Positions 51,870-59,891 of a DNA stretch of 64,000 nucleotides are shown here, piece by piece. The stretch covers positions 2,294,001 to 2,358,000 of the forward strand of contig NZ_CP146373.1 of the NCBI RefSeq assembly GCF_037055325.1, read 5' to 3'. The notes under the pieces are model-generated. The model ran no database searches. It worked only from the letters and a program-made list of their open reading frames with translations, and was not told the origin of the DNA. Source of the stretch: Arachnia propionica. Its GTDB lineage: Bacteria; Actinomycetota; Actinomycetes; Propionibacteriales; Propionibacteriaceae. Both the position numbers and the translations under genes were made by a program. The first letter of the stretch is position 1. Each line of letters opens with the position of its first letter.

Positions 51870-51894
51870 GGACCTGACACCGTGTCAGGGTCAA
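51870..51894. promoter_or_regulatory. MerR-type operator between -35 and -10
   Basis: Perfect 8-base inverted repeat CCTGACAC-C-GTGTCAGG at 51873-51889. On the minus strand it fills the 19-base spacer between TTGACC (51894-51889) and CACGAT, the long spacer typical of MerR-activated promoters. The regulator ATG follows within about 12 bases, so its message would be leaderless. Confidence 0.65.
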
Positions 51895-51942
51895 CCGGGC
51901 CGGATTCCCCATCCGGCCTCGCGACCTGCAAGACTCTCCGCC

Positions 51943-53304
51943 ATGAATCCGGCACCCTGGCGCAATCGGCTGAGTTTCGGACTGGGCACACTCGGTCGCG
52001 ACATGTCGGCCGCGCTGGTCAGCATGTACCTGATGTTCTACCTCACTGATGTGCTGCACATCTCGCAGTCGGCGACGGTGGTGGTGACGGTGGTTCTGGT
52101 GGCGATGCGGATCTTCGACGCCCTCAACGATCCCTTCATGGGTGTCATCGTCGACAACACCCGTTCCCGGTTCGGCAAGTTCAAGCCGTGGATCGCGCTG
52201 GGCGCGGTGCTGTGGGGGGCCGCCACGCTGGGAATCTTCGTGGATCTCGGATTCTCGGGGGCGGCCTTCCTGGTGTGGTTCACCGTGGTCTACCTGGTGT
52301 GGTCGGTGGCCTACACCATCAACGACATCTCCTTCTGGGGCATGCTGCCCGCCCTCTCCCAGGACCTGAAGGAACGGGAACGCATCGGGGTGATCGCCAG
52401 GATCTGCGCCAACCTCGGGTTGTTCTCGGTGGTGGTGGCGGTGGTGCCCGCGACGAAGGCCCTCGGCGGGCTGCTCGGCAGCGAGCAGCTGGGGTGGCTG
52501 GCCTTCGCCGCGCTGCTGGTGGTGCTGATGCTGGGTTTCCAGTCGTTGACGCTGCTGTTCACCCGGCAGCAGGTGGCGGTGGGGGCATCGCAGACCCCGT
52601 TCCGGGAGCTGGTGCGGGTGATCGGCCGCAACGACCAGCTGCTGTGGGCGGCGGGGGCGATGCTGTGTTTCATGGGCGGTTACATGACCGTCACGAGCCT
52701 CGGCATCTACTACTTCAAGTACGTCTACCGCGACGAGGCCGCCTACTCGGTGTTCGCCGCCATCCTCGCGGTGACGCAGCTGGCCGGGTTGGCGCTCTTC
52801 CCGCTGGTTCGAAGGTTCCTGCGTCGTTTCCAGATCCACACCTTGGCCACCCTCCTGTGCCTGGCGGGGCTGGTGGTGTTCTGGTTCGCGGGTTCGTCGC
52901 TGACGGTGGTGGCGGTCGCGGGGGTGCTGCTGTTCACCGGGCAGGCTTTCATCCAGTTGCTGATGCTGATGTTCGTCGCCGACTGCGTCGAGTACGGGCA
53001 GTGGAAGCTGGGACGTCGCAACGAGTCGGTGACGTTGGCGGTGCAGACGTTCATCTACAAGGCCTCGAACGCCATCGGCAGCGGGTTCGTCGGCCTGGCG
53101 CTGCTGGTCTCCGGGATCAGCGGAGCCCGGGGGGTCGAGGACGTGACTGCTGCCGGGATCGTCGCATTCAAGTCGGTGATGCTGCTGATCCCCATGGCTC
53201 TGATCGCGACGAGCTGGCTGATCCTGCGAGCCGGCTACCGGCTCGACGAGAAACGCTACACCGAGATCCTCGCCGATTTGGAGGGCGGGGAAACCTCCGC
53301 CTGA
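51943..53304 (+). CDS. GPH/MelB-family sugar:cation symporter
   Basis: 453 residues, 12 membrane helices. GPH signature NRLSFGLGTLGRDMSAALVS, DVLHISQSATVVVTVVLV and the conserved DALNDPFMGVIVDNTRSRFG (loop 2-3, Asp/Arg/Lys of the cation site). Uptake of a sugar or glycoside with Na+ or H+ is expected; the sugar is unknown. Start ATG at 51943; upstream frame to 51811 overlaps the MerR operator. Divergent from the MerR regulator gene. Confidence 0.9.
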   Translation: MNPAPWRNRLSFGLGTLGRDMSAALVSMYLMFYLTDVLHISQSATVVVTVVLVAMRIFDALNDPFMGVIVDNTRSRFGKFKPWIALGAVLWGAATLGIFVDLGFSGAAFLVWFTVVYLVWSVAYTINDISFWGMLPALSQDLKERERIGVIARICANLGLFSVVVAVVPATKALGGLLGSEQLGWLAFAALLVVLMLGFQSLTLLFTRQQVAVGASQTPFRELVRVIGRNDQLLWAAGAMLCFMGGYMTVTSLGIYYFKYVYRDEAAYSVFAAILAVTQLAGLALFPLVRRFLRRFQIHTLATLLCLAGLVVFWFAGSSLTVVAVAGVLLFTGQAFIQLLMLMFVADCVEYGQWKLGRRNESVTLAVQTFIYKASNAIGSGFVGLALLVSGISGARGVEDVTAAGIVAFKSVMLLIPMALIATSWLILRAGYRLDEKRYTEILADLEGGETSA

Positions 53305-53414
53305 CGATCTCCCCTCCCCGGGGCGAATCCATCTCCCCGACCACACTCGCCCTGGTTTCGACACGACCAGTTCGCCGAGCGAGCAGGCCGGCTCAGCCGG
53401 TTTCTTGCGACGCT

Positions 53415-54137
53415 CTACCCGAGGGTCAGCAGGGCGGCCACCGCTATCTCGAGGGCGTCTTCGAACATGGTTTCGCGTTCGGCGGCCGTGAGGTCGGCGG
53501 AGTGGTCGAGGAGGTGATCGGAGACGGTCAGCACCGCCAGGGCCTCGGCGTTGTTGCGGGCGGCCGCCGCGTACAGACCCGCGGCCTCCATCTCGACCGC
53601 GAGGGTACCCAGCTTGGACAGCTCCGGGATGATGTCGGTGCGGGGGTGGTAGAAGTAGTCGCTGGTGAAAACGGAACCGACGTGAACCGCCCTGCCGCTG
53701 CCCCGTCGCGCCTGCGTCACGGCGGCGGCGAGCATGTCGAAGTCCGGCGCCAGCGACAACGTCACCCCGGGGACCGCGACGGTGGCCACCGAGGAGTCGG
53801 TGTGCGCGGCGGAGGCGATCACGACGTCGCGGACGCGCACCTTGGGCGAGAAGGCCCCGCAGGTCCCGACCCGGCAGATGCGCCTCACCCCGTGACGGGA
53901 GAACAGTTCAGTGGCGTAGATGGACATCGACGGAACCCCCATCCCGGAGGCGGTCACGGTGACGGGAACCCCGTCGAGGGTGCCGGTCCAGGTTCCGATG
54001 CCCCGGACGTCGGAGACCAGCTGGGCGCCATCGAGCCGGTTCCGGGCGATGTGTTCGGCGCGACGCGGATCACCGGGCATGAGTACCAGAGGGGCGATCT
54101 CACCGATTTCACGGGAGAAGTGTGGGGTTGAAGACAT
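53415..54137 (-). CDS. deoD: purine-nucleoside phosphorylase, DeoD type
   Basis: 240 residues. MPGDPRRAEHIARNRL, the phosphate-binding SGMGVPSMSIYATELF, RVGTCGAFSP, SSVATVAVPGVTLSLAP and LAVEMEAAGLYAAAARN are the hexameric-type PNP markers, with the catalytic Asp in VSDHLLDH. It cleaves purine nucleosides for salvage. The tail GGREPD... region past residue 210 is short and standard. Converges with the GPH gene and diverges from the GNAT gene with 30 bases between starts. Confidence 0.93.
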   Translation of the reverse strand: MSSTPHFSREIGEIAPLVLMPGDPRRAEHIARNRLDGAQLVSDVRGIGTWTGTLDGVPVTVTASGMGVPSMSIYATELFSRHGVRRICRVGTCGAFSPKVRVRDVVIASAAHTDSSVATVAVPGVTLSLAPDFDMLAAAVTQARRGSGRAVHVGSVFTSDYFYHPRTDIIPELSKLGTLAVEMEAAGLYAAAARNNAEALAVLTVSDHLLDHSADLTAAERETMFEDALEIAVAALLTLG

Positions 54138-54167
54138 GACAAGAGCCTAGCCACGTACGATGACCGG

Positions 54168-54671
54168 ATGGATGCCACCGGCGACGTGGTGCTGAGACCA
54201 CCCGAACCCTCCGACGCCGAACCCCTGCACCTGCTTTTCCGGGACCCCGAGGTGATGCGTTGGATCGGGGATGGGCGGGTGCGGAATCTCGCGTACTACG
54301 AGGATTTCGTGCACCACCAACGCGAGTTGTTCCACACCAAGGGCTACTGCTTCCACACGTTGTGCGTCGAGGGCCGGGTAGCCGGCTTCGCGGGCCTTCA
54401 CGACTGGAACGCGGAGTGGGGGCCGACGGGATCCGTCGAGCTCGGATACCGGCTCGGAAAGCGTTACTGGGGCCGGGGCATCGCATTCGACGCGGCGCGC
54501 AGGGTACTCTCGGGTGTCCCACATCTGCCGCTCACCGCGATGATCGCGGTCGGGAACACCCGATCCGAACGCTTGGCGCTGCGACTCGGATTCGTGGCCG
54601 CCGAATCCTATCGGATCCCGGGTGGCGGCGAGGCCCGCTGCCATCGTCGCGGGGCGGGTACCGGGTCGTGA
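54168..54671 (+). CDS. GNAT family N-acetyltransferase
   Basis: 167 residues. VVLRPPEPSDAEPLHLLFRD at the start, then the acetyl-CoA loop region LGYRLGKRYWGRGIAFDAAR (motif A, RxxGxG/A-like RYWGRG) and IAVGNTRSERLALRLGFVAA (motif B). Rim-like class; substrate unknown. Followed by tRNA-Tyr on the other strand. Confidence 0.85.
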   Translation: MDATGDVVLRPPEPSDAEPLHLLFRDPEVMRWIGDGRVRNLAYYEDFVHHQRELFHTKGYCFHTLCVEGRVAGFAGLHDWNAEWGPTGSVELGYRLGKRYWGRGIAFDAARRVLSGVPHLPLTAMIAVGNTRSERLALRLGFVAAESYRIPGGGEARCHRRGAGTGS

Positions 54672-54708
54672 GAAAGTTCAAGCCCCGGATCCATCCGATC
54701 CGGGGCAG

Positions 54709-54790
54709 TGGCAGGTGTTGGATTTGAACCAACGTAGGCAACGCCGACGGTTTTACAGACCGCTCCCTTTGGCCGCTCGGGCAACCTGCC
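54709..54790 (-). tRNA. tRNA-Tyr (GTA)
   Basis: 82 bases, a long-variable-arm class II tRNA: acceptor GGCAGGT/ACCTGCC, anticodon loop CTGTAAA giving GTA, variable arm CCGTCGGCGTTGCCTACG region, T arm GTTGGTTCAAATCCAAC. CCA is not encoded. Confidence 0.96.
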
Positions 54791-54815
54791 GAACGCTGGC
54801 TGACCAGCGACGGAA

Positions 54816-54845
54816 AGAGTATCAGTGCCGGACGGATACGTCCAA
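54816..54845 (-). promoter_or_regulatory. predicted tRNA-Tyr promoter
   Basis: Minus-strand TTGGAC, 18 bases, TACTCT, ending about 25 bases before the mature 5' end. Consensus match only. Confidence 0.5.
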
Positions 54846-54867
54846 CCCGGGGTGCGAGCGGGCTCCC

Positions 54868-54901
54868 GTGAAAAGTTTTGAGGCTGTGGTGAAAGGTTTT
54901 G
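54868..54901. repeat. two direct repeats 21 bases apart
   Basis: GTGAAAAGTTTTG (54868-54880) and GTGAAAGGTTTTG (54889-54901), 12 of 13 identical, one helical period apart twice over (21 bases). They lie between tRNA-Tyr and the YajQ gene and may be regulator half-sites; nothing else is assigned to this 260-base gap. Confidence 0.5.
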
Positions 54902-55050
54902 TACCGTGTACCCCACATTTTCTTTCCACATGACATAACTCGCGGGATGCGGAGCGACGGGGTGGCGGGTCGCGGGTGGCGGAGCGGCGGCGGGGAGAAA
55001 AACCGGGCGAGGCTGGCACAATGGGTGCCCCACGATCCGAGGAGGAACCC

Positions 55051-55542
55051 ATGGCAGCGGACAGCTCTTTCGACGTCGTCAGCAAGGTTGATCGCCAAGA
55101 GGTAGACAACGCGCTGAACCAGGCCGCCAAGGAGGTGTCGCAGCGCTTCGATTTCAAGAACACCGACTCCTCCATCCGCTGGTCCGGGGAGGCCATCGAG
55201 ATCGAGTCGAGCGGCGAGGAGCGCGCGAAGGCGGTGCTGGATGTGTTCCAGTCGAAGCTCGTCAAACGCGGGGTGTCGTTGAAGGCTCTCGACACCGGCG
55301 AACCCCGCATCTCCGGGAAGAAGTGGAAGATCACCTGCACCACCAAACAGGGCATCAAGCAGGAGGACGCGAAGAAAATCTCCAAACTGGTGCGCGACGA
55401 GGGTCCCAAAGGCGTGAAGGTGCAGATCCAAGGTGACGAGCTGCGAGTCAGCTCGAAGTCACGCGACCACCTCCAAGAGGTCCAGCGCCTCATCAAGGAG
55501 GCCGACTACGACTTCGCCGTCCAGTTCGTGAACTACCGCTGA
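55051..55542 (+). CDS. YajQ family nucleotide-binding protein
   Basis: 163 residues: [60 protein letters not shown] and [20 protein letters not shown]. In Xanthomonas the family binds cyclic di-GMP and acts on transcription; in Pseudomonas and others the role is less clear. The ATG has GGAGGAAC five bases upstream. Alone in its transcription unit. Confidence 0.93.
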   Translation: MAADSSFDVVSKVDRQEVDNALNQAAKEVSQRFDFKNTDSSIRWSGEAIEIESSGEERAKAVLDVFQSKLVKRGVSLKALDTGEPRISGKKWKITCTTKQGIKQEDAKKISKLVRDEGPKGVKVQIQGDELRVSSKSRDHLQEVQRLIKEADYDFAVQFVNYR

Positions 55543-55639
55543 CCCATCGGGGTCGCCGAGCCGACCGCCAGCGACGGGGATGGCGCCGGGAGTGCCCGTC
55601 CCTGTGGCCGCTGGGCCATCGCGGCGATACCGCGACCCA

Positions 55640-56260
55640 TCAGGCTTTCGCGACCGCCAGGAACATCGGGAAGTCCTGGCGCTCGCCGTCAACCTCCTTG
55701 CCGACCACCCCGGCGTCGTGGAAACAGACGTCGCGGTATCCCGCCTTCTCCAGCCAGCCACGCAGCTCGTCGCGGCAGAAGCCGTGATGGCCGTGGAAAT
55801 CGACGACAGTGGCGTGGTAGCGCTTCGCGGCGTCGTGGTCGAGGTCGGCGATCGCCACCACACCGCCTGGGGTCATCACCCGAAGCAGCGCTCCCAGCAG
55901 GGCCGGCACGTCATCGACATGGTGGAGAAACATCTGCGCCAGCGCCAGCTCGTAGGGACCACCCGGGATCCCCTCGGCGAGGTCGGTCACCGCGGCGCTC
56001 CACCCCTCCAACCTCTCGGACGCCAAGGCCTTCGACGCGACCTCGATCATCGCAGGTGAGGCGTCCAGCAGGGTGGTGGGCCCAAGCACGTCGGCCAGGC
56101 AGCGGGCGAGCATTCCCGTTCCGGAACCCAGCTCAACCGTCACCGGATGTCCATCGAGGGGCACCACCGAACGCATAACTGCAGCGACCCTTCGAACCCT
56201 GGCCATCCGCTCCAGGTCGTCGTCCCAGGTGGCAGCCCGTTCGTCAAAATCTTCACCCAT
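55640..56260 (-). CDS. class I SAM-dependent methyltransferase
   Basis: 206 residues. SAM-binding motif I VTVELGSGTGMLARCLADV, motif II LLDASPAMIEVASKAL, and motif IV-like LALAQMFLHHVDDVPALLGA. The rest (GFCRDELRGWLEKAGYRDVC) is the usual C-terminal wing. Substrate unknown. Ends in front of the DUF808 gene with nine bases between. Confidence 0.85.
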   Translation of the reverse strand: MGEDFDERAATWDDDLERMARVRRVAAVMRSVVPLDGHPVTVELGSGTGMLARCLADVLGPTTLLDASPAMIEVASKALASERLEGWSAAVTDLAEGIPGGPYELALAQMFLHHVDDVPALLGALLRVMTPGGVVAIADLDHDAAKRYHATVVDFHGHHGFCRDELRGWLEKAGYRDVCFHDAGVVGKEVDGERQDFPMFLAVAKA

Positions 56261-56269
56261 GGCCTGAGC

Positions 56270-57166
56270 CTACCGGGCAGCTTCGGTGGCCCGCTTCGGG
56301 ATCAGGTGGACCACCGCGACAATCACCGCTCCGACCGCGAGGCCAAGCGCAGCGGAGCACGCGGTCTCCACCACCCATTCGAGCACCTCACCGGTCACCG
56401 GCACCGAGGCGGTGGCATGGGCCAGACCATGCACCAGTCCCAGGGGCGCACCCCACCCGAGCTTGGCGGCCCCATCGAGCAGGATGTGGCCACCGACCCA
56501 CAGCATGGCGGCGATCCCGATCACCGACAGCGCGGCCAGCAACTTCTGCATAGCACCCACCAGAAAACCCCCGAGCGCACGCCCCGCCCCCGTGCCCTCC
56601 TTCAGTTTCAGGCCGACGTCGTCCATCTTCACGATCAACGCCACCACGCCGTAGACCAGCAGCGTGATCAGGATCCCGACCAGCACCAACGTGATCGCAC
56701 GGCGCCAGAAACCCTCCTCGGCGAGGGAATTCAAAGAAATCACCATGATCTCCGCGGACAGGATGAAATCGGTGGTGACGGCACCGCGCACCAGGGCGTT
56801 CTCGTCCTGCTCGCCGCGATCCGCGACCGGCTCCTCCTCATGATGTCCAGAGAGCGCCTCCCAGAACTTCTCGGCGCCCTCAAAACACAGATAGGTGCCG
56901 CCGAGCATCAGAATCGGAGTCAGGATCCAGGGAATGAACTGGCTCAAAGCCAGCGCCACCACCAGGATGATCGCCTTGTTCCGCAACGATCCCTTCGCGA
57001 TCCGCCAGATGATCGGCAGTTCCCGGGCAGGGCTCAGGCCCGTGACGTAACGGGGAGTGACGGCGGCATCGTCGATCACCACCGCCATTGCCTTGGTGCT
57101 GGTTACGCTGGTCAGTTTTGCGATCATCGCCACGTCGTCCAGCAGCGCGGCCAGGCCTCCGGCCAT
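56270..57166 (-). CDS. DUF808 (YedI-like) membrane protein
   Basis: 298 residues, six to eight helices. The N-terminus MAGGLAALLDDVAMIAKLTS with VIDDAAVTPRYVTGLSPARE is the DUF808 signature, followed by ILTPILMLGGTYLCFEGAEK and NALVRGAVTTDFILSAEIMV. Function unestablished. A GGAGGAAA site precedes the ATG at 57166. Divergent from exonuclease III with 67 bases between starts. Confidence 0.9.
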   Translation of the reverse strand: MAGGLAALLDDVAMIAKLTSVTSTKAMAVVIDDAAVTPRYVTGLSPARELPIIWRIAKGSLRNKAIILVVALALSQFIPWILTPILMLGGTYLCFEGAEKFWEALSGHHEEEPVADRGEQDENALVRGAVTTDFILSAEIMVISLNSLAEEGFWRRAITLVLVGILITLLVYGVVALIVKMDDVGLKLKEGTGAGRALGGFLVGAMQKLLAALSVIGIAAMLWVGGHILLDGAAKLGWGAPLGLVHGLAHATASVPVTGEVLEWVVETACSAALGLAVGAVIVAVVHLIPKRATEAAR

Positions 57167-57233
57167 GTGTTTCCTCCAACTTCTCGGGTCGTCACAGAAG
57201 GTAGCACTCCGGTCGGCACTACCATGCGACGCC

Positions 57234-58151
57234 ATGAGCACCCTGCGCCTGATCTCCCACAACGTCAACGGCATCCGCGCCGCCCTGCGCCGAGGCCTGC
57301 ACGATTTGTGGCGACGCGAGAGGGCCGATGTCATCTGCCTGCAAGAGGTGCGCTGCCGCCTCAAAGACCTGCCCGGCGACGCCTTCGCCGGCCACCACGT
57401 CGCGTGGTCCATCGGCGAGCTGGCGGGTCGCAACGGCGTGGCGGTCCTGACCCGTGATGCGCCGGAACGAGTCGCCACCCTCGACGGCACCGCGATGGTC
57501 GTCGCACCCGACGGCACAGCCAGCGAGTCGGAGGTGGACCGGGTGGGCAACCGTGACCTAGCTGCCTTCGCCGGCGAGGGCCGCTACGTGGAAGTGGATC
57601 TGGCCGGGGCGCCCATCCGTGTGGCCTCCCTCTACCTCCCCAAGGGCGCCGTTCCGGAACACCACGCCCGGAAACCCGAGGAAGCTGACACCCCGAAATA
57701 CGAACGAAAGATGAAATTCATGTCCGGGCTGGCACGTCACTTGACTCAGGCCCGCAGATCCGCGGCGCAGGCCGGGCGCGAGTACGTGATCGTCGGTGAC
57801 TTCAACATCGCCAACACCCGACATGACCTCAAGAACTGGCGTTCCAACCAGCGCACCGATGGTTTCCTGCCCGAGGAACGCGACTGGTTCACCGCTCAGC
57901 TCGGTCCCCGGACCCTCGTCGACGTGGTGCGTGCCATGCACCCGAACCAGGACGGCCCCTACTCGTGGTGGTCGTGGCGAGGCCAGGCGTTCGCGAACGA
58001 CGCGGGCTGGCGCATCGACTACCACCTGACGACGCCGAGGCTGGCACGGTCGGCGGTTAGGGCGGAATCGCTGCGCGAGTCCGATTACGACTCCCGGGTC
58101 AGCGATCACTGCCCCGTCGCAGTCGACTACGACCTGACCATGCTCTCCTGA
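57234..58151 (+). CDS. xth: exodeoxyribonuclease III
   Basis: 305 residues. ISHNVNGIRAALRRGLHDLW with the Mg-binding Asn, ADVICLQEVRCR (Glu), VIVGDFNIANTRHDLKNWRS (Asp/Asn), and SDYDSRVSDHCPVAVDYDLT (Asp-His) mark the EEP/AP-endonuclease fold. AP endonuclease and 3'-exonuclease in base-excision repair. A less usual insertion around VAPDGTASESEVDRVGNRDL lengthens the middle. Start at the ATG of MSTLRLIS. Confidence 0.92.
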   Translation: MSTLRLISHNVNGIRAALRRGLHDLWRRERADVICLQEVRCRLKDLPGDAFAGHHVAWSIGELAGRNGVAVLTRDAPERVATLDGTAMVVAPDGTASESEVDRVGNRDLAAFAGEGRYVEVDLAGAPIRVASLYLPKGAVPEHHARKPEEADTPKYERKMKFMSGLARHLTQARRSAAQAGREYVIVGDFNIANTRHDLKNWRSNQRTDGFLPEERDWFTAQLGPRTLVDVVRAMHPNQDGPYSWWSWRGQAFANDAGWRIDYHLTTPRLARSAVRAESLRESDYDSRVSDHCPVAVDYDLTMLS

Positions 58152-59626
58152 GAAACCCCGGCGTCCCATTGCTGGGTGAGTTCGTGGGCCTTCACGGATT
58201 CCCAGATCGCCCAGATCAGCAGCAGCGCAACCAGCCAAGTTCCGTTCCGAACCGCGAAGACCATGGCTTCGTAGGCCAGCAGAACCGCGGAAATGATGAT
58301 CGCGATCCGGAGCCGGCGGGTGCTGGGGCGGGTCATGGGAAACAACACCCCTCCCCACAGCAGGTACCAGGAGTGGAGGGCCGGGAGGGTGAACGCCGAC
58401 AGCAACAACCCCCACCCGGTGAAGTTGAGGGGGCGACGTCCGAGGTGCCGGATAGCCAGCCACACAATCCCGATGGCACAGACCAGAAGTCCGAGGGAAC
58501 GCATCGCCCCCACGGCTGCTTTGCCATCCTGATCGATGCCCATGAGGTTGAGGAGGTATTCAATGGCTTCGCCCAGCAGGTTGAACGGCGAGGCGCTGGT
58601 GACCTTGCCGGGAACATCGACCGCGTTCACCCAGCCGAATCCGAGCCCTGTCACGACACTCAGCAGCACGAATACCGCCACTGAAACGGCCAACGACGCC
58701 AAGGCCCTGGCCGCGGCAGCTGCCAGGGGACGAAGTTTCCAGGAGGTCCAGGGGTGGGTGATGAAGGGCAGGGCCACTGCGACGAAGACCGCAGGCTGTT
58801 TGATGGCGGCCCCCACCCCGACTGCGACCGCCCCCCACCACCAGGTGCGCCACCTGGTGGTGACCCAGATCCCCATCATCGCCAGGCCCATCATGAGGGC
58901 GTCGTTGTGGGCACCGCCCACAAAGTCGATGATGACGATGGGGTTGGCCAGGACGAACCAGCTGGCGGCAGCCGGGTTAATGCCGAAACGCCCCGCAATC
59001 CGAGGCACACACCACCCGATCATTCCCACACCGATCAGCGCGGGAAGCCGCATGATCACCGCGGACCAGTAGGGATCGAATCCAACCAGCACGATCAACC
59101 AGTGGTTCATCCTGAGAGCCAGGGGTCCGTAGGGTGCCGCTGTATCGCGCCACACCCAGGCCACCTGGTCGGCGAACTGCCCGGGCAGGATCCCGGGACC
59201 CACCAGGTAGGGGTTGAGATCGTTGTGGAGCAACCAGCCCTGGGCCGCGTAAGAGTAGGCGTCGTGACTGAAGATCGGCGGAGCGATCAGCATGGGGGCC
59301 GCGACGATCACGAGCATTGCCCAGTGACGCAGCTGCGGCTGTCCCCGCGCTTCTCGCCGCGCCGGGCGCACCCTGAGCCAAAACTCGAGCATCAGGGCCA
59401 GCCCTGCCATGGTGATGGCGGTTCCGACCCACGTCCACTCGACGCCAGCCAGCCCGTACGAGGACATCGCTCGGGTCAGCGGGGAGGTCCGAGGCAGGTA
59501 GGCGGGGGTCAGTGACCCCAACACCAGCAGCACCGAACCAAGGCATCCCGCAAGTACGGCACGTGTGTTGAAGGCGTCCTTGAAAGCCTTCAGCCCACGT
59601 AGCGCCGCAGCCTGCACCACCTGCAT
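58127..59626 (-). CDS. polyprenol-phosphomannose-dependent alpha-1,6-mannosyltransferase (MptB-like)
   Basis: 499 residues, GT-C fold with about 12 helices. IFSHDAYSYAAQGWLLHNDL (first-loop Asp of GT-C enzymes), NPYLVGPGILPGQFADQVAWV and GGAHNDALMMGLAMMGIW are typical of MptA/MptB. These extend lipomannan cores in actinobacteria. The ATG at 59626 overlaps the stop of an upstream small ORF (TGATG) and has GGAGGAGAA before it. Its stop overlaps the end of exonuclease III by 25 bases on the other strand. Confidence 0.85.
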   Translation of the reverse strand: MQVVQAAALRGLKAFKDAFNTRAVLAGCLGSVLLVLGSLTPAYLPRTSPLTRAMSSYGLAGVEWTWVGTAITMAGLALMLEFWLRVRPARREARGQPQLRHWAMLVIVAAPMLIAPPIFSHDAYSYAAQGWLLHNDLNPYLVGPGILPGQFADQVAWVWRDTAAPYGPLALRMNHWLIVLVGFDPYWSAVIMRLPALIGVGMIGWCVPRIAGRFGINPAAASWFVLANPIVIIDFVGGAHNDALMMGLAMMGIWVTTRWRTWWWGAVAVGVGAAIKQPAVFVAVALPFITHPWTSWKLRPLAAAAARALASLAVSVAVFVLLSVVTGLGFGWVNAVDVPGKVTSASPFNLLGEAIEYLLNLMGIDQDGKAAVGAMRSLGLLVCAIGIVWLAIRHLGRRPLNFTGWGLLLSAFTLPALHSWYLLWGGVLFPMTRPSTRRLRIAIIISAVLLAYEAMVFAVRNGTWLVALLLIWAIWESVKAHELTQQWDAGVSQESMVRS

Positions 59627-59766
59627 CAATTCTCCTCCCGCTGCCGCATCCAGCGGACGAGATGATCGGCGCCACCGCTCAGTTCGCCGCCCATCGAAAC
59701 CCTTCCCGCAGGCTTGTCAAGGGCGCGCATCGGCGTTTCGCGGGATGAAAGGTCGATCTGGGCCAT
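59626..59766 (-). CDS. candidate 46-residue protein upstream of mptB
   Basis: MAQIDLSSRETPMRALDKPA followed by GGELSGGADHLVRWMRQREE. It ends in TGATG with the mptB start, a sign of coupling, and a TAGTAT -10-like element lies ten bases upstream of the ATG at 59766, giving a near-leaderless message. No ribosome site and no recognisable domain; it could be untranslated leader. Confidence 0.4.
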   Translation of the reverse strand: MAQIDLSSRETPMRALDKPAGRVSMGGELSGGADHLVRWMRQREEN

Positions 59767-59891
59767 GGGAGGCATACTACGGGTCGGCGACATCAGAAGC
59801 TTCTCCACCTCCTGCCTGCGCCCTGCCATGAAGGCCATTTCGACGAGCCGCTATACACTTGCCCGAGGCTTTGAGAGTGAGAGGGTTGTTC

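Noticed and set aside
51700-53364. 554-residue minus-strand ORF
   Set aside because: Antisense to the GPH symporter; His/Gln/Arg-rich and without motif.
52188-54131. 647-residue plus-strand ORF spanning two genes
   Set aside because: Overlaps the GPH symporter in another frame and deoD on the other strand; Gly/Arg-rich without any domain. A result of high GC.
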